DNA of 42,500 nt from Mesostigma viride. Its lineage: Eukaryota; Streptophyta; Mesostigmatophyceae; Mesostigmatales; Mesostigmataceae. Under the pieces are notes generated by a model. The model made no database searches and was not told the DNA's origin. It was given only the letters and a program-made list of their open reading frames with translations. Position numbers and translations under genes: made by a program. This document shows, one piece after another, positions 31,901 through 40,900 of this stretch. Numbering within the stretch: the first letter of the stretch is position 1; every line of letters starts with the position of its first letter. Location: the NCBI GenBank assembly GCA_009746045.1, contig RPFO01000027.1:3947500-3989999 (forward strand), in the 5' to 3' direction.

Positions 31901-34900
31901 AGGCCGCATGACACGCAAAAAAGGACAAAAACAAACCCACCTAGCTAAGGTCGGCCTCTTTTCTTTTCCCGCCCACCCTCCCTGCGTGTTTGGGGGTAAG
32001 GCTAGCCTTTGCCAAGCAATAAGTGTTCCCATGAGCATCGGCGGCCGGGATGTGGCCTGCCTTTTGTATGTGCTCCACCCGGGATGTGGCCTGCCTTTTG
32101 TATGTGCTCCACTCATTGTTTTAATAAAGAGTCTGGTTACCCTGGAGTTCCACGGTTAATAGAATGTGCTTTTTTGTATCATTCTTGCTTATCTATATAC
32201 TAGTTGTACTCATAGGGATGAGTTTGATGCCAATTATTAAATCGTCATGTTATGCCTTTTATGCTGCACAAACTGGTCTCATGCAGAGTACGACCAAATT
32301 CGCCAGATCGTCTTACGGTACTGGGACGAATACGGTTCGATAAGCCCTCGACTCGACGACGCCGTACGTAATTGCATGTAATTTGTGGGGTGGGAATAAT
32401 ATAGTACCGAACAATGACATGTCGTCGGGGGCTGCCCATTAGAGTATCCAGCTTGGTTGGAGATTTAAACCTTTGCACGCTTCTCCTTATATGAAATATG
32501 AACCCAAACATGAACTGCCTAGTTTCCTATGGAAATTGGATTTGCAAACTTTTGGTATCGAGGGGATTCATAGGTGTTTGCTCAATTTCACAAGTCTTCA
32601 AATGAGTAAAAATAAAATCTTTCAGATCTGAGGGTACCTAAAGCTGGACTGTTGCAGGCAGCATGTAGACCATGAAAATAGACCACCCACGAAAATTGGG
32701 CTCATTCTGAGCTCAAATGGTGACATGTGACAGCATACATGTGCAGTTTTTCGTCATTTTCCCCCTTTTCTTACATGAAACAAATATGAATAGTGGACAA
32801 ATGAACTCATTTCAGGCTGGACTGTTGCAGGCAGCATCTAGACCATGAAAATAGACCACCCACAAAAATTGGGCTCATTCTGAGCTCAAATGGTGACATG
32901 TGACAGCATACATGTGCAGTTTTTCGTCATTTTCCCCCTTTTCTTACATGCAACAAATATGAATAGTGGACAAATGAACTCGTATCAGGCTGGATTCTTG
33001 CAGGCAGCATGTAGACCATGAAAATAGACCACCCACAAAAATTGGGCTCATTCTGAGCTCAAATGGTGACATGTGACAGCATACATGTGCAGTTTTTCGT
33101 CATTTTCCCCCTTTTCTTACATGCAACAAATATGAATAGTGGACAAACGAACTCATTTCAGGCTGGATTCTTGCAGGCAGCATTTATACCATGAAAATAG
33201 ACCACCCACGAAAATTGGGCTCATTCTGAGCTCAAATGGTGACATGTGACAGCATACATGTGCAGTTTTTCGTCATTTTCCCCCTTTTCTTACATGCAAC
33301 AAATATGAATAGTGGACAAACGAACTCATTTCAGGCTGGATTCTTGCAGGCAGCATTTATACCATGAAAATAGACCACCCACGAAAATTGGGCTCATTCT
33401 GAGCTCAAATGGTGACATTTGACCGCATACATGTGCAGTTTTTCGTCATTTTCCCCCTTTTCTTACATGAAACAAATATGAATAGTGAACAAATGAACTC
33501 ATATCAGGCTGGATTCTTGCAGGCAGCATTTATACCATGAAAATAGACCACCCACGAAAATTGGGCTCATTCTGAGCTCAAATGGTGACATGTGACAGCA
33601 TACATGTGCAGTTTTTCGTCATTTTCCCCCTTTTCTTACATGAAACAAATATGAACAGTGAACAAATGAACTCATATCAGGCTGGGTTCTTGCAGGCAGC
33701 ATCTAGACCATGAAAATAGACCACCCACAAAAATTGGGCTCATTCTGAGCTCAAATGGTGACATTTGACCGCATACATGTGCAGTTTTTCGTCATTTTCC
33801 CCCTTTTCTTACATGAAACAAATATGAATAGTGAACAAATGAACTCATATCAGGCTGGATTCTTGCAGGCAGCATTTATACCATGAAAATAGACCACCCA
33901 CAAAAATTGGGCTCATTCTGAGCTCAAATGGTGACATGTGACAGCATACATGTGCAGTTTTTCGTCATTTTCCCCCTTTTCTTACATGAAACAAATATGA
34001 ACAGTGGACAAATGAACTCGTATCAGGCTGGGTTCTTGCAGGCAGCATCTAGACCATGAAAATAGACCACCCACAAAAATTGGGCTCATTCTGAGCTCAA
34101 ATGGTGACATGTGACAGCATACATGTGCAGTTTTTCGTCATTTTCCCCCTTTTCTTACATGAAACAAATATGAACAGTGGACAAATGAACTCGTATCAGG
34201 CTGGAAACTTGCAGGCAGCATCTAGACCATGAAAATAGACCACCCACAAAAATTGGGCTCATTCTGAGCTCAAATGGTGACATGTGACAGCATACATGTG
34301 CAGTTTTTCGTCATTTTCCCCCTTTTCTTACATGAAACAAATATGAACAGTGAACAAATGAACTCATATCAGGCTGGGTTCTTGCAGGCAGCATCTAGAC
34401 CATGAAAATAGACCACCCACAAAAATTGGGCTCATTCTGAGCTCAAATGGTGACATGTGACCGCATACATGTGCAGTTTTTCGTCATTTTCCCCCTTTTC
34501 TTACATGAAACAAATATGAACAGTGAACAAATGAACTCATATCAGGCTGGATTCTTGCAGGCAGCATCTAGACCATGAAAATAGACCACCCACAAAAATT
34601 GGGCTCATTCTGAGCTCAAATGGTGACATTTGACCGCATACATGTGCAGTTTTTCGTCATTTTCCCCCTTTTCTTACATGAAACAAATATGAACAGTGAA
34701 CAAATGAACTCATTTCAGGCTGGATTCTTGCAGGCAGCTCGGTTCTAAAACTGGTTACGATTTGTAGTTACGAGTAAAACTGGTAACTAGAAATAGGTAC
34801 CAGTACCATCCAAATTAATTAAGCATGGATACCATTTGTAATAGTCTGAACCTTCACGACCGCCCATGGCAGCTCTCGCGAGCGATTATTCTAGCTCCGC

Positions 34901-37900
34901 AAAATTATTGCAATCAGCCAATTTGATCGAATTCACCATCGTCTCGCTCGGGTTGGCACGCCTCTCCCAATGATGCCTCTCCTGCCTCTTTTGTGGCTCG
35001 ATCTTCCACCGACTCAGCGCGGCGTATGAAAGTTCCATTCATGCAGAATTCATTCACCGACCCCCAACACTGACCGTACAGCCAGAACATACGAAAAGGT
35101 CTTGCATTCTCAATGAAAATGGGCTGTAACGGCATTCCATTGAGAATTCCATTCAGAACTCATTCACCGACCCCCAACACTGACCGTACAGCCTGAATTG
35201 GGCGGAACATGCGAAAAGGACTTGCATTCTCAATGAAAATGGGCTGTTGCGGCATTCCATTGAGAATTCCATTGAGAACTCATTCACCGACCCCCAACAC
35301 TGACCGTACAGCCTGAACTGGGCTGAACATGCGAAAAGGACTTGCATTCTCAATGAAAATGGGCTGTTGCGGCATTCCATTGAGAATTCCATTGAGAACT
35401 CATTCAACGACCCCCAACACTGACCGTACAGCCTGAACTGGGCTGAACATGCGAAAAGGACTTGCATTCTCAATGATATACGAAGGCAAAATGCAAAAAG
35501 TTAAAACGTTAGCCGCCGACAATCTGGAGCGTCCGATGATGGATCCAACGGACGCGATAAACCCGCTAAGTTAGCGGCTCGGGTCGTCCGTACAAATACT
35601 AAATCACCAAACAACCAATACAAAACAAGCAAACTACGGAAAACAAACGGCCTTCGGCCCCAACGGTCACAAATCCAACGGAAACGACCCGAAATCGATA
35701 CAGTAAGACCACCGAAACGACGCAGCCGCAGGCCACGCCGCCGGACGAAAAACAAAGTGACGTGCTCCGCGAGCAATTTTCTGGCTGGCGATGGCAGGAA
35801 ACGTACGCTAGAAAATTGGGATGGGGAATGCGCAGCCATGGTTTTATACGTCAAAATTTTATGTTTGAAGAGCAAGTACAAAATTTTCTGAGCTGGAGGT
35901 GCGTCAACGGAGTGATACCTGCGTGGGAGAGGTCCGCGTCGCTATGGCGACCTGGAAATGGAATGTCGTTGTAGATTTAGGTATTCTATTATAGGAATTT
36001 AGGTATAGTATCATGCTTAATTGCTTTACGTACTGGGTGCCTAGTAAAATCAGTTTGCTGTTCGTGGAAGGCGTGGGGTGGGGCCGACGAGTTTCTGGTG
36101 TCATCATATTGGAAAGAACGCTGGATTTTTTGCCACGGGACGTAACTGGCGATGCCGATGGTGAGGCGTACTACCTACCGGGGTACTACCTGCTCTCTTT
36201 CTGATGCATTTTCATGGTTGCGTTCTTTCCTTTTCACCGAATCCACCTAGTCGCAGCAAAGACATAGCGTAGCGTTGCGTTTTATTTTCTTAGCCGTGCA
36301 GGACGCCATCTTCATGGTCCTTCGAATGTCCGTTAACGTCCGTTCGGTTGCCCAAGGATCTGTGATGCTTTTTTCTGGAATATACTGGGCTTGGAAAGCC
36401 CCTCTGGATGCTTGCCTGGTCACGGGTTTGGGGCGTCATTTACATTCATGGTGCTTTCTGCGTAAGCTGACTGGCTTCGCACGTGGATTTTCACTGGACT
36501 GAAGAGCGCGTCTGCTAGCATGTTTACGTGGTGTATAAGGTGATCAATCAACTATTTGTTTATAGCAGGTGTGACAATAGAAGGTGTGTTATATATTTCT
36601 TCATCAAGCATGTCAAAAGTAATCTCCACTCGCTTACAACCTGAATTTTGCTTTGCTGGGTCTGCTGTGTTTGTGTCTCACTGTGCAGGCTATCCCCTTG
36701 GTTGATCAACCAGGTGCTTTTTGGTGGCAGCGGGGCCATATACTCTTCTTGGCGTTTTTCATCCATGGCATGTCAACGGCAACGCATGCATGCCAGCCCC
36801 TAAACAAGAAAACACTAAACCAAAGAATGGAATTCAGGGCATGGTCATGAGCAGGGTAACAGCAGCATTAATATTAAATGGGCATGATGTCAACAGGAAA
36901 ACACTAAGTCACGTGAGGAAACAGCCTGGACGTGGCCGTGTGCCAAATTACTTTGTGTAGTCCGCGCATTTCCGGCGCAAGTCGCCGGCCGGACCTTGTG
37001 ACAGCGCCAGAATCATGATTAACATTGTATTTTGTAGGTAGAAAAATGTCTGTGGAGACGCTGTGCGTCGCGCTTAAATATTTTAATATAATTTTAATGA
37101 AAAGTTTGAAAATTTTCGTAAACCTTACCTAAGCTTAGCCGCTAGGCGGCTAAGCTTAGCCAACTGACATGTGCACATCGATATAGTCTCAAAAAAAAAA
37201 AATGGGCTGTTGCGGCATTCCATTGAGAATTCCATTGAGAACCCATTCACCGACCCCCAACACTGACCGTACAGCCTGAACTGGGCTGAACATGCAAAAA
37301 GGTCTTGCATTCTCAATGAAAATTGGCTGTTGCGGCATTCCATTGAGAATTCCATTGAGAACCCATTCACCGACCCCCAACACTGACCGTACAGCCTGAA
37401 CTGGGCTGAACATGCGAAAAGGACTTGCATTCTCAATGAAAATGGGCTGTTGCGGCATTCCATTGAGAATTCCATTGAGAACCCATGCACCGACCCCCAA
37501 CACTGACCGTACAACCTGAACTGGGCTGAACATGCGAGAAACGAAGGACCATCCAAAAGTGAAAAAATTCTGATTCAAACAGTCCGCGGTGTTGTCCGAG
37601 CCTCGCATGCAAATGGCATTTGAATGAACAAAGCACAGTGACCGTCGTCTTTGCGCGCGCGCGGCTGCAGGTGCGTACAGCCTGCCAAGCACTACCGGTA
37701 ATTACTTTGTGCGCGCACGAACAAAACCAACGTCGCCGGCGATTGTTTACCAAAACGTGCCTGCATAATATGATATGGCAATGAGTGAAACTGAGAACCA
37801 GAGGGCAAAACGCCTGTGTTATGCAAATACTTTAGGTGTTTGCGTGTTAGATCATGAAGATGGGGCAGATAACCAATGTCAGGGGAGATTGACGTGCAGG

Positions 37901-40900
37901 TGCTTTGTGTACGTCGAAAATATTGTTCATGAACGGATTTTGGCAACGGTGAAGAAATTCTGGAAGCTACGTAGATGGCATGATAGGTCAGTATGCTGTT
38001 CGGTTTTACAATTTCTTTTTCCGCCCAGTAGCTGCGGATATCGCGAGTATGGGTTATGGTACGCTTCTGGGCTAATGGGCGACCCGGGCAACAGAGGGAC
38101 CTGGGCAGTTAGATGGGTCAAAGAGTCTCCATTTTTTCGTCGTGATATCGCAGTCACGCCTGGCGAAAACCACGGCGAGCGCGAGCCATATTTTACTTTT
38201 GCCGCAAGGCTGGGTGCTTCCCGGGCGTCACCGTCCTTTAATATATATTTCTTGAGCTGTTCCGCGCAGCTGGCGGCCTGGGCGCACGTCAAGAACAAGG
38301 TTCCGGATGTCATCCGCAACCGCGTCGTTCTAAATAAGCGTGTCAAGAGTATCGTAGCTTATAACTCCCGCAGACTTTATGATTCCGGTTCTTTTCGATG
38401 CCCAACGTCGTGGTTGTGATTACGCCTATGTCCGGGGAACTTAAAGGAAGTTTGCTGGGTAATGCTTTCTTTTCCCGTGTTGTCACTGAAAAGGTAAACG
38501 GCCTTGTGTCGTCAAAACAGCAGCAAGCAGAAGTCACTGTGCTTAGAATTGCAATGTGGTAGTTTGATTTAACACATATACTGCCTTGTTGCTGAAAACT
38601 TTTTCAAGGCCTGCTGGGATGTTGCCCATATGTTTCCAACGCTTTAACTCATGTCCAAGTGAGCTAGACTGGCTTGGAAACTTGAGCTTGTCATGCTTAC
38701 ATTGTGCTTGTATTGCTATTTGTGCCTCTTTGCAGTATCTGCTTTATATATAATTGAAGGCTTCAGCATCATTGTCGAGCACCGTGGTGGCAGCCAAGCC
38801 TCCAATAACGATCATGGACCTAACCTTGCCAAGTATTTGCTTCTTATTATTTCATTCTTTGGACTGAGCTAGCTTTGAGCTAGCTTTACACCTGCTATTT
38901 GGCCTGCACCATGGTCCCTGGCTGCCAGTTACATTTTGTGCCCCCCCCCGGCAGGCTGCAGGGTCTAGGATAGCGAGGGTGTAACGTAGACATGTTGTGG
39001 GCACCCTGGGTGCATTTTCAGGACCAGCCTTTACTTTACCTGGCCCTGCCTTCTTTCTGGGCATATTGTTGACTTGAGTGCTTGTTGGTCACTCGCGTAG
39101 CGACCCCCCTGCATTCATAAATCGTAAACCATTATACAATGAGCATATTTCATGGATGTTAAGCATTGCTACTCTTGAACACATCATACATGAACATGTT
39201 TCCATGCCGTACCCATGGATATGTTAAAATGTGTGAGTTATTACAAATGGTATCCATGCTTAATTAATTTGGATGGTACTGGTACCTATTTCTAGTTACC
39301 AGTTTTACTCGTAACTACAAATCGTAACCAGTTTTAGAACCGAGCTGCCTGCAAGAATCCAGCCTGAAATGAGTTCATTTGTTCACTGTTCATATTTGTT
39401 TCATGTAAGAAAAGGGGGAAAATGACGAAAAACTGCACATGTATGCGGTCAAATGTCACCATTTGAGCTCAGAATGAGCCCAATTTTTGTGGGTGGTCTA
39501 TTTTCATGGTCTAGATGCTGCCTGCAAGAATCCAGCCTGATATGAGTTCATTTGTTCACTATTCATATTTGTTTCATGTAAGAAAAGGGGGAAAATGACG
39601 AAAAACTGCACATGTATGCGGTCACATGTCACCATTTGAGCTCAGAATGAGCCCAATTTTTGTGGGTGGTCTATTTTCATGGTCTAGATGCTGCCTGCAA
39701 GAACCCAGCCTGATATGAGTTCATTTGTTCACTGTTCATATTTGTTTCATGTAAGAAAAGGGGGAAAATGACGAAAAACTGCACATGTATGCTGTCACAT
39801 GTCACCATTTGAGCTCAGAATGAGCCCAATTTTTGTGGGTGGTCTATTTTCATGGTCTAGATGCTGCCTGCAAGTTTCCAGCCTGATACGAGTTCATTTG
39901 TCCACTGTTCATATTTGTTTCATGTAAGAAAAGGGGGAAAATGACGAAAAACTGCACATGTATGCTGTCACATGTCACCATTTGAGCTCAGAATGAGCCC
40001 AATTTTTGTGGGTGGTCTATTTTCATGGTCTAGATGCTGCCTGCAAGAACCCAGCCTGATACGAGTTTATTTGTCCACTGTTCATATTTGTTTCATGTAA
40101 GAAAAGGGGGAAAATGACGAAAAACTGCACATGTATGCTGTCACATGTCACCATTTGAGCTCAGAATGAGCCCAATTTTTGTGGGTGGTCTATTTTCATG
40201 GTCTAGATGCTGCCTGCAAGAATCCAGCCTGATATGAGTTCATTTGTTCACTATTCATATTTGTTTCATGTAAGAAAAGGGGGAAAATGACGAAAAACTG
40301 CACATGTATGCGGTCAAATGTCACCATTTGAGCTCAGAATGAGCCCAATTTTTGTGGGTGGTCTATTTTCGTGGTCTAGATGCTGCCTGCAAGAACCCAG
40401 CCTGATATGAGTTCATTTGTTCACTGTTCATATTTGTTTCATGTAAGAAAAGGGGGAAAATGACGAAAAACTGCACATGTATGCTGTCACATGTCACCAT
40501 TTGAGCTCAGAATGAGCCCAATTTTTGTGGGTGGTCTATTTTCATGGTCTAGATGCTGCCTGCAAGAATCCAGCCTGATATGAGTTCATTTGTTCACTAT
40601 TCATATTTGTTTCATGTAAGAAAAGGGGGAAAATGACGAAAAACTGCACATGTATGCGGTCAAATGTCACCATTTGAGCTCAGAATGAGCCCAATTTTTG
40701 TGGGTGGTCTATTTTCATGGTCTAGATGCTGCCTGCAAGAACCCAGCCTGATACGATTTCATTTGTCCACTGTTCATATTTGTTTCATGTAAGAAAAGGG
40801 GGAAAATGACGAAAAACTGCACATGTATGCTGTCACATGTCACCATTTGAGCTCAGAATGAGCCCAATTTTTGTGGGTGGTCTATTTTCATGGTATAAAT

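Larger units (their letters stand above)
26633..32165 (+). mobile_element. PAT/kangaroo-type tyrosine-recombinase retrotransposon (DIRS order)
   Basis: About 5.5 kb in an intron of the recombinase gene. Split direct repeats: A1 26633-27064, then gag and pol, then B1 31400-31536 joined to A2 31537-31968, then B2 31994-32165. This A1-ORFs-B1A2-B2 layout is characteristic of PAT-like elements. A1 and A2 differ at two visible positions in 432 bp, so the insertion is young. Pol holds RT, RNase H, a 2A-like motif and a tyrosine recombinase with R, K, HxxR, W and Y. No target duplication is expected or seen. The GC-rich interior contrasts with the AT-rich intron. The host exons at 26606 and 32287 join in phase around it. 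Confidence 0.9.

Noticed and set aside
37125-37753. Overlapping minus-strand ORFs of 106-167 codons (FSPVQAVRSVLGVGEW repeats)
   Set aside because: They follow the 120-bp period exactly and are repeat translation, not a recognised protein.
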